Shown here: piece after piece, positions 41,641 to 52,069 of the stretch
Position numbering within the stretch: the first letter of the stretch is position 1
Layout: each line of letters opens with the position of its first letter
Assembly: GCF_902806685.2 (NCBI RefSeq)
Contig: NC_048561.1
Location: forward strand, 2,480,001-2,544,000
Length of the DNA: 64,000 bases
Source: Maniola hyperantus
Taxonomy: Eukaryota; Arthropoda; Insecta; Lepidoptera; Nymphalidae
Direction of reading: 5' to 3'
The notes under the pieces: model-generated
What the model saw: the letters and a program-made list of their open reading frames with translations, nothing else
Databases searched by the model: none
What the model was told of the DNA's origin: nothing
Program-made: the position numbers and the translations under genes

Positions 41641-41859
41641 ATATGTAAGCATTCTATATAATGCGTAAGCATTCTAATATGTTACTAATGGTTGATTCTC
41701 CTCGGAAAATATTCTCTTCTCAGAAACTAGTCATTTTTATTTTAAGTATTTAGCAAAATTAACAATGGCACATGAAATCTTACTCAATTTTAAGACAAGA
41801 ATTATTATTAAAACATAATTATATCTCAAATTAAGTAAGATCTCATGTGCCGTTGTTAT
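41641..41859. other. Intronic AT-rich spacer
   Basis: Contains an inverted pair: 'aacaatggcacatgaaatc' near 41760 against 'agatctcatgtgccgttg' near 41838, with 'ttactcaatttaagac...ttaagtaag' between. This suggests a small fold-back element of about 95 bp. Confidence 0.4.
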
Positions 41860-42297
41860 TTTTGTGACTGACATATATATCAACGCACAGCCTAAACCGC
41901 TGGTCCTAGAGACATGAAATTTGGAGGGTATGTTCTTTGTAAAGAGTAGGTATCCACTAAGAAAGGATTTTTTGAAATTCCGCCCCTAAGTATGGAAGTT
42001 TGTATGAAAGTCCGTCATTTTTGAAGTTACATCGATGAAAATTGGTATTTAAGCTTTCGGTTCAAAATAAAAAAATACGTATTTCACGATTTTTGGAAAT
42101 TCTACTACCGAGGGGGTTAAATAGAGGATGGAAGTTTGTATGAAAGTCCGTCATTTTTCAAGTTATTTGCACGAAAATTGGTATTTGGGTTTTCGGCAAC
42201 AAATGAAGAAATATGTATTTCAGAATTTTTTGAAATTCAACCCCCACATCGATTTTCTAAATTCCACCCGAGCGAAGCCGGGGCGGGTCAGCTAGTA
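41860..42297. mobile_element. Dispersed lepidopteran repeat
   Basis: 'tatatcaacgcacagcctaa' at about 41876 and the end 'gcgaagccggggcgggtcag' then CTAGT at about 42275-42297 are hallmarks of a widespread insect repeat. Internal halves are related: 'ggaagtttgtatgaaagtcc' occurs at 41994 and 42128. No ORF. Confidence 0.65.
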
Positions 42298-42456
42298 CTT
42301 AAATAAAAACATTGCCACGTATCTGAGAACCGAGGAAATAGATCTCATTCTAATATTCTACTAACTCTCCAACACTTCACAACAGGTTCAAAGTAACGGT
42401 TGAACAAGCTTCTATAGTATTGTTTGTAAATATTATTCTGTTGATTTGTCTTACAG

Positions 42457-42601
42457 CTATTAAAAGACTACAAAAGTATCTACCCGGATTGCGACGAAAA
42501 AGTAATTGAAAATTGGCTTACAGTAAGACCAAAAATTATCGATCTAGCCAAAAAACGTACTGATACAATGTTGAAAGATATTATGAAAGACGCCGATAAT
42601 G
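42457..42601 (+). pseudogene. Conserved insect gene family relic, middle exon
   Basis: An acceptor (TTACAG) at 42451-42456 and donor (GTAAGT) at 42602 bracket an open exon: LLKDYKSIYPDCDEKVIENW then PKIIDLAKKR. Phase agrees with the exon before and after. It is intact at this exon. Confidence 0.65.
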
Positions 42602-42687
42602 GTAAGTATTATCAAATACTTCGTCAATAACATTCTTATCATTATTAAGTGCTGAAGATCCTGTATAACACTTGTTTTTGCTTACAG

Positions 42688-43173
42688 CTAGCGATGAGGT
42701 AATGAACATAGCTGCTTTTATGGCCATTCCCCTTCTAATGACCACTGCGAATGTTAGTAAGACAAAATCTAAAAAATCTAAGGGTCTGCGGCGGCCATCG
42801 AAACAGGAGGTGCAAGAAGGGTTTATTACCCATGTAAAAACTGCCGCTGAAATAGAAGAAACCATCACCCGTCGTAAAGTGAAACTAAGTAACTATGATT
42901 TGACTTTACAGTCATTCATAATAATTGTTGGACCCATTATCAGAGAAATAAATAAATGCACGATACATTGTGGTAAACACGGTTCGTTATGAGGTAACAT
43001 CTATTATGAATGCTGTAGATGCATGCTTCAAGATTATATTCATTTTGAACGCTCAATACCCTGCCGAATCCATCAATGTATGGCAATTTATACAGATTGC
43101 GCTCTTCAAAAAGAAGACCAAATATGATAAAATTTATACAACACACTTATCACGGATCTTAACATTGCAATAG
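42688..43173 (+). pseudogene. Conserved insect gene family relic, last exon
   Basis: The acceptor CTTACAG ends at 42687. The frame continues SDEVMNIAAFMAIPLLMT, a basic KSKKSKGLRRPSKQEVQEGF stretch and LTLQSFIIIVGPIIREI. A frameshift near 42960 follows. The next frame has NTVRYEVTSIMNAVDACFKI and a stop at 43173. The succession 'ipllmpp..., skxeV.dgFi..v..a.eie..i..r', 'LtlQ.fiivvG', 'aVDlcFK' matches what I remember of the same multi-copy family. Function unknown. Confidence 0.6.
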
Positions 43174-43184
43174 TTGATGGTAAT

Positions 43185-43385
43185 TTGAAAATGTTGACAT
43201 GTTTTCTGTGTTTCAAAACTTTCAATAATGACCGAGGATTATTTAAACATTTCATGTTTCATGGGACACATAATTTTTCTACATATCACTGTGTGGAACA
43301 TGGCTGCAATCGGTCTTTTCACTTGAAGAATACGTATCGTAAGCATATTTTAAGATTTCACGTTTCTGTTGCTGCTTCTTCGTGA
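43185..43385 (+). pseudogene. C2H2 zinc-finger ORF, N-terminus only
   Basis: 66 codons with LTCFLCFKTFNNDRGLFKHF and YHCVEHGCNRSFHLKNTYRK, i.e. two C2H2-type fingers (C..C....H...H, then C....C....H....H). It begins 11 bp after the stop of the preceding gene, on the same strand. It ends at a TGA at 43383-43385, soon followed by the LINE tail at about 43526. In the families I recall, such fingers open a much longer protein, so this looks truncated or decayed. Confidence 0.55.
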
Positions 43386-43525
43386 GCCAGATCGAGATAC
43401 TTGCGTTTTTTCTCCGTCTCAGCTTTGACGAGGTTCACAAGCGAGGGTTGTCACATAAGGAATTAATGAAAAATCAAAAAATATTTATTTGTTAGAAATA
43501 CCAAACTTATTCTAGAACATAAAAA

Positions 43526-44390
43526 TTACAAATCGAAAATATCATCTAAACCACCGCAACGAGGCAGGGTGCCCAGAACGCTGGCAGCGTTACCTCGTTG
43601 AATGGCCAGACTAATATGCTGACCGAGGTAACTGCCAGCCCTCCGGTCCCCCGTGGATTCCGCGAGACGGGATGAAAGGTCCTTAAAAAAGGATCTAGCA
43701 TCCTCGCCCCACGAACCCATGGTCTCCACCCCAAAAGGCACAAATATGAAACTATTTTCTACATTCTCGTATTTGCGCCTCTTGGCCCTTTCTGCCTTAG
43801 TAGCCGCCGCTCCGGCCGCCACGGAGGTCGCCTGTACGTGTGACAGTGCCAGTGTATCCACACACGTGGCATCCCACACAAGCGACCTACCTTGCTTCCA
43901 TGGGACAAGAGTCATACCGTCTGGTCTCTTGCCATCGCTACGTGCCAAACCATTTGGTTCCAATACTGCAGGCACATTAGCCGTGACAAGAGACCTACGT
44001 ATACGAGACGCGCGCGATCTCTTGCAGAAGTTGATGAATTTATCAACTCCTGCAAAACGTCTGCACAAAGCGCGTCATCCCACCCCCTTTGAGAAAATAA
44101 AGATACTGGCTCATTACTAGGACATGCTAAATTGAAAGCATCTCTAGCCTCTGCCAAATACGAAAGCTCTATAGAACCCAAAGATAGATTTATAATATTG
44201 CCAAAGAGCTTTAACGTACTATACGCAGAAGATAGAAAAGCTGGTAATGATACACTGCTAATTTTACGAATGCCTAAACCACCGTAGCGAACCGGGAGTG
44301 AAGCTTGTGTCCATGTCGCGCCATCAAAAGGACAATTTAGAACTTCGGAAAGTGTGTTTCTGATTGTTAGAAAAACAATGTATATAATAT
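43526..44390 (-). pseudogene. LINE ORF2 C-terminus with restriction-like endonuclease pattern
   Basis: Frames from 44390 down read WTQASLPVRYGGLGIRK, then SLGSIELSYLAEARDAFNLA, then after a frameshift at about 44050 an open 180-codon stretch with VLEPNGLARSDGKRPDGMTL and GRSLVWDATCVDT. The RPDG...WDATCVD spacing fits a PD-(D/E)XK endonuclease fold, the target-nicking domain of some non-LTR retrotransposons. C-terminus IQRGNAASVLGTLPR then stop at 43526. The RT core is missing. Family assignment is from memory of this very common animal repeat protein. Confidence 0.7.
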
Positions 44391-44399
44391 CTGGTATAC

Positions 44400-44828
44400 G
44401 CTTGTTATAAATAAATTAAAAAAAAAATGATCAGTCAGTCAGTCACCTTTTCCTTTTATATATTACTAGAGGATGCCCGCGACTTCGTCCGCGTGGATTT
44501 AGGATTTTAAAATCACATGGGAACTCTTTGATTTACCACAAAAAAATCATTCAATTCAATGTACTTCATTATATTGTTTGCTCAATAAAGCTGAAACAGA
44601 TTGTTTAATTTAATTACCTAAATAAAAATAGAAATGAATATATTTTAATTTAATAAAAATAAAAGTTCCTACGGGTCACTTAACAAGTTAGTAAATAATA
44701 ATAAATGAAAAAAATATTGTAACACCCATTTTATTTCTCGACCTAAAAACTAGATGGCGCTAGTAGGATGTTACTTCGCGCTACTCCATACCGTGGGGCC
44801 GGGAATATATCGGCCAGCTTATGTTTAA
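44400..44828. other. Dispersed repeat box and spacer
   Basis: 44430-44510 has 'gatcagtcagtcagtcacct' and 'cccgcgacttcgtccgcgtgg', the family also inserted at 14019-14245. 44709-44828 may be part of an LTR (begins TGTAACACCC), with its continuation after the Harbinger at 48135. The Harbinger target TAA is at 44826-44828. Confidence 0.45.
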
Positions 44829-45477
44829 AGGTACGGACAGACGTGCTCATTACTAGCACGAAAGCATGCTTTTATTGAGCAAGTGCTCATTAGTAGCACG
44901 TGTGTCATGTAATGAGCATGCTTATTTATAGCATGCTCATAAATCAACCGACGTTTGATTTTCGAGCATGCTACCTGAGGCGCGGGTAGAAGGGGGCGTG
45001 CTCCGAGCGCGTCTGAACAGGTTTGCTTATTAGCATGCTATTATCCATTCGATCTCGATCCGTGGCAGGCGACTGTTATTGCGTCAAAAATAAAAACGAA
45101 AATTGATATGTCGCGTTGGGGAGAAGAAAAAACTTTGCTTTTTGTGTCACATTATCGAAGTTACGAATGTCTGTGGAACACACATTCTCCTTTATATAAA
45201 AATAATATTGCACGAAATAATGCTTATGAGGCTTTATTAAAGGACATGAATGATTCAAGTTTAACAATGAAAATAATTAAAATTAAAATTAAAAATCTAA
45301 GATCTATGTATCATGCCGAAGTGAGAAAAATTAACAGTTCGAAGCGGTCCGGAGCCGGTGCAGCAGACGTTTATAAACCACCCATGTCATGGTTTACGGA
45401 AATGAATTCATTTATGGCAGACACGGACGATTATCGTGAAACTATTGAATCCGACTTAGTGGTAAGTATCTATTAAG

Positions 45478-47954
45478 TTAAATGTTAATCATATGATCTT
45501 GCCATGGCAATGCCTCTGTTGTTTCGAAAAGTTGTGCATAAGCGTTTCTTATTGCCACCGCTCGTCGAGAGGCGTGATTACTTCGAGTTGCTGGTAAACT
45601 TTCCATGGCTATGCGCAATTGATCTCTCCATGATCCTCGTATAACAACATGTTGTTGTATGTCTTCAAAATCAACACATCGTTGGGTAATATACATATCA
45701 GACGTTTTTCGAAGCCAATTGTGTAAAGAACAAGCAGCCAATGTAATCGTGTCAATTTTATCTGGTGTCATATCTATATTGTTAAGAAAAACCCGAAATC
45801 TTGTAACTAAAATCCCAAAGGTATTTTCAACTATTCGTCTGGCTCTAGACAAACGATAGTTGAATATTTTTTCTTTATGCGTTGGTGTCGTTCCATATGG
45901 CTTCATAATATAAGTTTTTAGTGGAAAAGCAGCATCTCCTACAATGACTGATTCCTCTGGTAGATTGAGAGTATTTCTTTCCAAAGCCGTTCCCAAGCTA
46001 GATTGTTGAAAAACTCCTCCATCGGAAGCCCTTCCATTGGTTCCAATATCCACATACGAGAAACAATAATCATGGTCAACTAATGCCAGGAGTATAACGC
46101 TGTGAGAACCTTTGTAGTTGTAGTAATCTGAAGAGTCATCAGGAGCAAAAATATTTATATGTTTTCCATCAATCGCTCCCACACATCCTGGGAAATTCCA
46201 TTTTGTTCGAAATCCATGTTCAATGCGCTTCCATTCTTCATAGCAAGCAATCTGAAATAAAACAACAATATTATCTTAAAACATTTTACACAAGTATGTA
46301 TAAGTACAGTCGCCTGCAGATAAAACGGACCCCCCCGCCTTACAAATAAACTATAAGTAGTGAGGGTTGAGGGGTCCGTTTTATCTGTAGGCGACTGTAC
46401 CTAACAAATTAAGTACAAGTACCTTTATAAGAACCTAACTAATATTATTTTTTACAGGAGACAGATACATCAACACAAGCTACTGACTCGATACCGACAC
46501 CGCCGCCACCGACACCGCCACAGTCGGCGTCGATCTCTGAGGAATCACGCCCATCTGACGATTATTCAGGAAGGCGAAAAAAAGTGAAAAAATAGGCGAA
46601 ACAGTTGGTGTTGCTGAGGCTCTAAATCGCTTACAAAATATATCTTCCGCGATAAACAACCGAAACGCAGAAGACGAGTTTCATTTTTTTGGAATGAACG
46701 TAGCGTCTCAACTGCGGCGACTTCCATTGTACGAAGCATTAGGCGTACAAAATGAAATACAAGCAATTTTGACTTCGGCTAGACGTCGAGATATGTATCC
46801 TAATTTATCTGTACTTCCAAATTCGAACACACAAACCTACAATTATTCACCTTCAAACCTTCAACCCATCACTTCAACACTTTCAGCTTCGAACACGCAA
46901 ACGAACATCCTTCAATCTTCAAACATTCAACCCATCACTTCAACACTCCCAACACACCCAGCTTCGAACACACAAACCTACAATTATTCACCTTCAAACC
47001 TTCAACCCATCACTTCAACACTCTCAGCTTCGAACACGCAAACGAACATCCTTCAATCTTCAAACATTCAACCCATCACTTCAACACTCCCAACACACCC
47101 AGCTTCGAACACACAAACCTATAATTATTCACCTTCAAACCTTCAACCCATCACTTCAACACTCCCAGCTTCGAAGACGCAAACGAACATTCTTCAATCT
47201 TCGAACAGTCATATGCTTTCATATTCAAACATTCAACCCGACACTTGTGCTTCGAACTATTCTACACTTTCACCCTTAAACATACAAAATGACGCAGATA
47301 CACCCAATGCCCAATCACAACAAGGTCATGCTCAAATAGATTTGTTGAGTGAGGCATGGAAACTTTCGTAAATTATTCGCTGCTATTTTGATTATTATTC
47401 GAAATATGATTACATTATAAAATTAAATAAAACCTTTTCAAATATTCATACAACATTGTTTCACTTACCCGAATGTAATCCTTTAATGCCATGGATATTG
47501 CAGCACAAACTTCAGGTATAAATTCAGATATTGTTGATCTTCCAACCCTGTGAAGTGCTGATAATGTGTATAAAGAATCTCCGACAGCTAAATATCTCAA
47601 TGTAATTTCCAGTTTTACTTTAGCTGGAATAGCATCTCGCATACAAGTGTTTCGTTTTTGTATGACACTCTCAATTTTAGAAAGTAGCTCATCAAATTTA
47701 TGCGGGAGTATGCGCAAATGATTTTTATAACTGTCGAGATCTTCGCTTCGCATCTCTGCCAACAATCGATTACTTGCTCCCAGTAATTGTCTTCTGTTTA
47801 TCCAATTACGAACCCAAACTCTCCTTTTTTTTGTTTTTTTCTTTTTCACCAAAATGTTCTTACACAATTCCGTTGCGAGCAATATGATTATTTTATTGAG
47901 TTCTGTATGGATAGCACTGTCACTATAATATCTTTGTACATCCATTTTGTCCAA
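45478..47954 (-). CDS. PIF/Harbinger DDE transposase, two exons
   Basis: Exon 1 (47468-47954) codes for a basic KKKKTKKRR segment, WINRRQLLG, and an HTH-like VGRSTISEFIPEVCAAI. It ends at a GTAAGT donor. Exon 2 (45478-46251) follows a TTTCAG acceptor and contains GCVGAIDGKHI (first D), VGDAAFPL (second D) and RRIVENTFGI (E). Combined length is about 420 aa, typical for the family. I find no stop or frameshift. It would cut the element out at TWA targets, with the MADF partner. Start: two in-frame ATGs, at 47954 and 47945. Confidence 0.9.
46307..46397. mobile_element. 91-bp hairpin MITE (Tc1/mariner type) in intron
   Basis: CAGTCGCCTGCAGATAAAAC at 46307 mirrors GTTTTATCTGTAGGCGACTG ending at 46397. 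TA flanks both ends. It is nearly all inverted repeat with a short AT-rich loop. It is located in the intron shared by both genes, so it does no coding harm. Confidence 0.88.
46820..47200 (+). repeat. In-frame coding tandem repeat
   Basis: Units with NTQTYNYSPSNLQPITSTL alternate with NTQTNILQSSNIQPITSTLP. The composite of about 138 bp (46 codons) occurs two and a half times. It encodes a low-complexity tail of the MADF-BESS protein, so length may vary between copies. Confidence 0.9.
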
Positions 47955-48134
47955 GAGCCTGGTGCCAAATAGCAGCTCGTCTGTCCGGTACGTTTGCTTT
48001 GAGCATGCTTATTTATGAGTATGCTTCCAGCAAGCATGCTTATTTGCTGGCAAATGTGAACAGTTGCATGAGCATGCTAACTTTAAGCAAGCATAAAAGC
48101 ATGCTTTTTTTGAGCACGTCTGTCAGTACTTTAA

Positions 48135-48326
48135 CAAATCATCCTTCGCCCAGTACTCATACGAGCAACGAACTCTGCATCCACACCTGCTGGGACAGAG
48201 TTTAACGCCAGTATCAGTAGTACCTATAAAATTCTGCATCCACATCTGCTGGGACAGAATTTTACGCTAGGTTTAAGTTTATCAACTGTCACAAACTGTA
48301 ATAGTGGAAATATATACGTTTTTTCG
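48135..48326. other. Possible LTR remainder, direct repeat
   Basis: 'ctgcatccacacctgctggg' near 48175 and 'ctgcatccacatctgctggg' near 48234 form a 60-bp-spaced repeat. Together with 44709-44828 it could be one solo LTR split by the Harbinger. This is a weak inference. Confidence 0.3.
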
Positions 48327-48822
48327 TCAAGCTCCTCCTCTTTTCTTCAACGCCTGAGACACCCTCTCTACAATATATAATAAATGATAAGAAATAAATG
48401 ACAAAGCGAGCAGACAATCCTCACATTTTATAAATTTTCGTAATTTTCTTACAATGAATCCAGCAATGTAAGTTATTATTTCTTTCGAAAATACAGTCAG
48501 TCTGGATGGGTCAGCCAAATAATCATGGTCATTATCAATGACAGATTCGGATACAAAAGACTGCTGCAGTTTATCCTTTGCAGAAGATTTAATACATTTT
48601 ATTTTATTTTCATGACGGATGTCACTAAAAGTCATTATGTCTTCCAAGGGAATACAATATCCAGATGTTAAATGTTTTATTTCACCATGTACTATAAGGC
48701 GTTTATAATTTTATATGCACTTTGGAACTGAAGCGCTGTAGGATTATTATTCAATCCGCCTTTAGACCGTACTGCACTAAAAAACACTCTAAGTGATCTT
48801 GGCTCAATTTATATGTGGGTAT
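48327..48822 (-). pseudogene. P-element/THAP9-like transposase C-terminus
   Basis: The upper part reads LSQDHLECFFSAVRSKGGLN and NPTALQFQSAYKIINAL. After a break near 48690 the lower part gives DHDYLADPSRLTVFSKEIIT and YIAGFIVRKLRKFIKCEDC. This is the C-terminal half of P-element-type transposases (THAP9 relatives). The THAP finger, GTP-binding and first catalytic residues are not present. Confidence 0.82.
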
Positions 48823-48879
48823 AAATGTTAATGTTCACGGTTCAGTCACAGTGAGTGTTCGGTGCACTGCTCGCCTAGT

Positions 48880-49040
48880 TATAGCGTTCTTCTCATCTAG
48901 CGGTAGGTCGGCAGTGCAGCTGTCCGCTTCTTCGTGAGGAAATCCCTTAGTTGTACTAGTGTAGCCTTGTTCTTATTTGGTACTTGTATCTTCCTCCACT
49001 TGCTCTTCATGTTGTTTGGTAGCTTAGCTTGGAGGTACTG
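48880..49040 (-). pseudogene. Possible retrotransposon Gag fragment
   Basis: One minus-strand frame reads KLPNNMKSKWRKIQVPNKNK then LVQLRDFLTKKRTAAL, reminiscent of BEL/Pao or related Gag. There is no other supporting motif. Confidence 0.35.
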
Positions 49041-49165
49041 CGTAAGCTCCGGCGACTCGATGTATCGTTCTTCCCCGAGTGTCTGAAAGAGAAGAACTCC
49101 TTGTCTTACTTTTCAGGTGAATTGGACGATCTCGTTAGGCTTGTCATTGACGTTAGGCAAGTCTT

Positions 49166-49400
49166 TCAAAACGTTGAATTCCTTAAATCCCATCTGTTAC
49201 TACTACTACTACTACTTGGTACTTTTTTAAGTAAAAATGCAAATTTGTTCAACGGAATGTGTCCGGAGCGAAGTCTATACGAAGTAATTAGGTCCTGTCG
49301 ACACGATTTATTGCTGTTGTCTATCCAAGATATGTCACAGGGCTGGGGTTGGATCGTCTTGTACCAAATCCCTTTTTGATCCTTAGATCGAAGTATTCGT
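49166..49400 (-). pseudogene. Possible LINE ORF2 C-terminal fragment
   Basis: The frame has PQPCDISWIDNSNKSCRQDL followed by RLRSGHIPLNKFAFLLKKV. 'RLR.GHIP.NKF...L.KVPS' resembles the RNase H/C-terminal zinc region in some LINEs. The cysteines that should follow are replaced by a Ser run at (TAG/TAC)n, 49196-49215. Confidence 0.45.
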
Positions 49401-49441
49401 GACAAATCTGTTTGCATCGTTTTTTTATTATTACACTTTTT

Positions 49442-49735
49442 TCATTTGTAGGTTTTGAATTGACACTGATTAGACTTATGGTTGGTGAACCCGCACACAC
49501 TGCACTTTTCCTTATTGGTAACATTAAACACGGTGTCTGGACTCGCTGCGCCGACACTGTTCGCGCCCGGCGCCGCCTGCGAGGAGGCATGCTGCGCACA
49601 CCGCACGCTCTCAGACAGATCGATGGCCTTAACGAGGGTCAGCTCCCGCTGGTTTTGCGCAAACAACTTGTCCCGCTCACGTCCTGCTACCATGCCCATA
49701 ATAAATTTATCCAACAAGGCTTCCTCCAACTTCTA
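49442..49735 (-). pseudogene. LTR-retrotransposon Gag fragment with zinc knuckle
   Basis: 95 codons with LLDKFIMGMVAGRERDKLFA, ELTLVKAIDLSESV and a CSVCGFTNHKSNQC knuckle. This is the capsid C-terminal domain plus nucleocapsid of a Gypsy-type Gag. No pol follows on this strand, so it is a relic. Confidence 0.7.
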
Positions 49736-49754
49736 CAGTTTTTAGCGACGGAAG

Positions 49755-49870
49755 TATTATCTTCTCACCAATATGCGGATAGCCTGAGTTTTCAATTAAT
49801 TGTGAAATTTCATAAGAAGCCAGGACAACAATATGAATTTGAGTTCCTTGTGAAAAAATAGACTCCATAT
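49755..49870 (-). pseudogene. Possible hAT (ZBED5-like) fragment
   Basis: A short frame reads LASYEISQLIENSGYPHIGE KIILPSLK, similar to 'ASYEV..LIAK..KPHTIGE.LILP' of hAT-derived proteins. It overlaps the Gag frame above in another phase, so only one of the two can be right at the joint. Confidence 0.3.
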
Positions 49871-50519
49871 TTTTTTCCTATTACTTAACTCTCTCTTCTT
49901 ATTTGAGAAGAACTCTTTTGGCTTTTATTTGTAGTCAGAATGTTTTTGTTGTAAATGCCGTTGCAATTTTGAAGGTTTCATTCATTCGTTGGATAGTTCG
50001 ACATTGCAACAGATAATGGTTTGTTATCTGTGCCCTCCATAAAGCCGAATTGAATGCAATCTTCAAGATATTGTCTGTTGCGAGTTCACCATTTTAGCAC
50101 TTAGGGTCGGTTTTTTGATCCGTAGTAAAAGTCCAGTTGACTATTAGTTAAACTTACTATAGTTAAGATACTAACCAATAGTCAAACTAAAGATACGTTT
50201 TTTGATTGCCTTTTTTACTATAGTTAGTATTAACTAATGGTTAAAGTATTGCCATTGCTATAAACACTGGCTTACCTAGGGGAACGTCATTTTTCGTAGG
50301 GAGGAAATATTTTTTATGGCATAATATTACTAGGGTATATACTGCTCGGGTTACAGTTTTAAAATTCCTGTTAGTGGAACTCTACATTAAGTATAGAGAA
50401 AAGCTACAAGCAAAATGTTAAGTTTCTAGGTGTAAATTGTACATTGATGTGTCAGTTAGTCAGTCACTTTATTATAGTATTCATAATTTACTGTGAGCTA
50501 ATATTGTCTACTTTTTTTT

Positions 50520-50823
50520 CAGCAAACCTACCACAATAAGAGAAAGAGAGCTTTTACCCCTTTGGAAACAAGAAAACGTCTCATTTCACATTTTGAAAAA
50601 AAAAGATGATTTACTGTCACTTAAAAAGGCCAGAGAGGTCAAAAAATATGGACTACAGGAACACACTCAAAATTTATTAGAAAAAAAAGAACTACATAAT
50701 AATAAACTACATAATAAAAAATTAGCTTTCATGCAGGAGAAGCATTCGATTCATTTAAAACAACAAAAAGAACTCCATGATTTAGAAATAGAATTTAAGA
50801 AACAAATGTCTGAATTAAATTAG
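50520..50823 (+). pseudogene. Harbinger partner protein, last exon
   Basis: After an acceptor (TTTTTTTCAG at about 50512-50521) the frame reads TIRERELLPLWKQENVSFHI, then a strongly charged helix KKAREVKKYGLQEHTQNLLE and a stop at 50823. Coiled-coil C-termini like this belong to the Myb/SANT-like protein that works with Harbinger transposases. Its DNA-binding first exon is not present in the 400 bp upstream, so the gene is probably truncated. Confidence 0.6.
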
Positions 50824-50899
50824 AAATAGAAAAATTAAAAAAGGAATAATACAAATATTGTTTTTAATTATAATTTTTATTTATTTGCCCTAGATATTA

Positions 50900-52069
50900 T
50901 CAATGTGTCAGATAATGCATGCAGTAAGGTGAAATATGGCTGTAGGTATGCCTATATAAGTTTAAAATAATAATAAACACATGGACACAGTTGCGAGCAT
51001 CATCTAATTGGTACAGATATAGCTTGGATCCAGGAGACGGACATAGACTACTTTTTATCCTGAAAAACCAGAGTTGCACATTACATAATTTTACTCTCAA
51101 CTTTGAACCCACACATGGAAACCTCCGTTTCCAGACACCGAACGTTCTCTCAACTATATTTCTGGTTCTGATGTGACTCTCATTATATAGTTTTTCAGCA
51201 GCAGTTTGTGGATTTGCTAGTGGTGTCAGTAAATATTTTTTTAAAGCATAGCCTCTGTCTCCCAAAAGATAGCATCTCTGAAATAGTTCTGAATGCACCA
51301 TATTATCTTTCACTTCACTGCTATTAAAAATTGTACTGATGACAGTACAATTTTTAATAGCAGTGAAGTGAAAGATAATATGGTGGTGGTGTATGGTGCG
51401 GGCTCCGTACATGAGTACGGAGCCCGGCCACCTTGCTACAATATTTCTTATCTTCATATTTCCATCAACAACTGCTTGGGTGTTTATAGAAAAAACATCT
51501 TTCCTATTTCTATAAAGCTCTGCATTATCACCACCCGGGCTTGCTATTCGTATATGTGTGCAGTCAATTGCACCAACAACACTAGGGATTTTTGCTATTT
51601 TATAAAAAACTTCTTTAACTTCTCTTAATTCTTCGCGAGTGCGTGGCATAGCAATATGATATTTCAATTTGACACATATTTGTCTTGACACAGAATGAAT
51701 TATTTTGCAAACAGTTGATTTTGATACACCAGAAAGATCACCGGAACATTGCTGCATATTTCCAGTAGCATAAAATCTTAATGTAATTAGCAATTGTTCG
51801 AGTGGTGTAACTGCATGATTTCTTGTAGTGGTCGTTTGCAACTCGTTCCCTATTTCTCTGACGATCCACATTGCGGTATCTTTAGATAATCGATAGCGCT
51901 TGCAAAAATCGACGTAATCCCAGTGATTCAGCGGTGAATTACGTGGTCTAAACAGCTTAGGTCTTCTCATTATGACGTATTCCGCAATTAATTCATCGTC
52001 AGATGAACTCTCCGACATATCAAAATATCTCGTTATATATAAATCCATCATAAAATCAGCGAAAATCAA
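50900..52069 (-). pseudogene. HARBI1-like DDE transposase with inverted duplication
   Basis: A 389-codon open frame encodes an HTH-like region (GVSKSTVCKIIHSVSRQI), VGAIDCTHIRIA (first D), LLGDRGYALKKYLLTPL (second D) and RNIVERTFGVWKRRFPC (E). Between WPGSV and IFNSSEVKDN about 40 foreign codons are inserted by an in-frame inverted duplication (51296-51425). The end of the ORF departs from the family after KLRVKLCNVQ, so a frameshift near 51075 is likely. Not functional as is. Confidence 0.88.
51296..51425. repeat. Two perfect hairpins from local inverted duplication
   Basis: Arms of 42 bp (51296-51337 and 51344-51385) are exact reverse complements with a 6-bp loop. A second hairpin has 11-bp arms GGGCTCCGTAC / GTACGGAGCCC at 51400-51425. 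Both copy flanking transposase coding sequence, so they arose from local template, not from a new element. Confidence 0.92.

Larger units (their letters stand above)
45108..47371 (+). pseudogene. Harbinger MADF-BESS accessory protein, two exons
   Basis: Exon 1 (45108-45461) encodes a MADF domain (TLLFVSHYRSYECLWNTHSP, IKNLRSMYHAE) and ends in a donor GTAAGT. Exon 2 (46458-47371, acceptor TTACAG) adds a Pro-rich hinge, a basic patch, a BESS-like motif (FGMNVASQLRRLPLYEALG) and an Asn/Thr/Ser/Gln-rich tail with about 138-bp repeats (46820-47200). MADF-BESS proteins usually bring the transposase to DNA and into the nucleus. A one-base slip in the A-runs at about 46575-46592 puts a stop in frame. 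Otherwise the gene is complete. Confidence 0.88.
44829..48131. mobile_element. PIF/Harbinger element 1, complete, 3.3 kb
   Basis: Terminal inverted repeats AGGTACGGACAGACGTGCTC and complement of AAGTACTGACAGACGTGCTC lie at 44829 and 48131, flanked by TAA on both sides. Both sub-terminal zones (44850-45020 and 47995-48115) are packed with AGCATGCT palindromes. It encodes the two expected proteins in convergent/overlapping arrangement: a MADF-BESS DNA-binding protein (plus) and a DDE transposase (minus), each with one intron and each lying partly in the other's intron. It may have been recently active. Confidence 0.95.

Noticed and set aside
43653..44120. Plus-strand 155-codon ORF
   Set aside because: Shadow of the minus-strand LINE C-terminus, whose residues match a known protein pattern.
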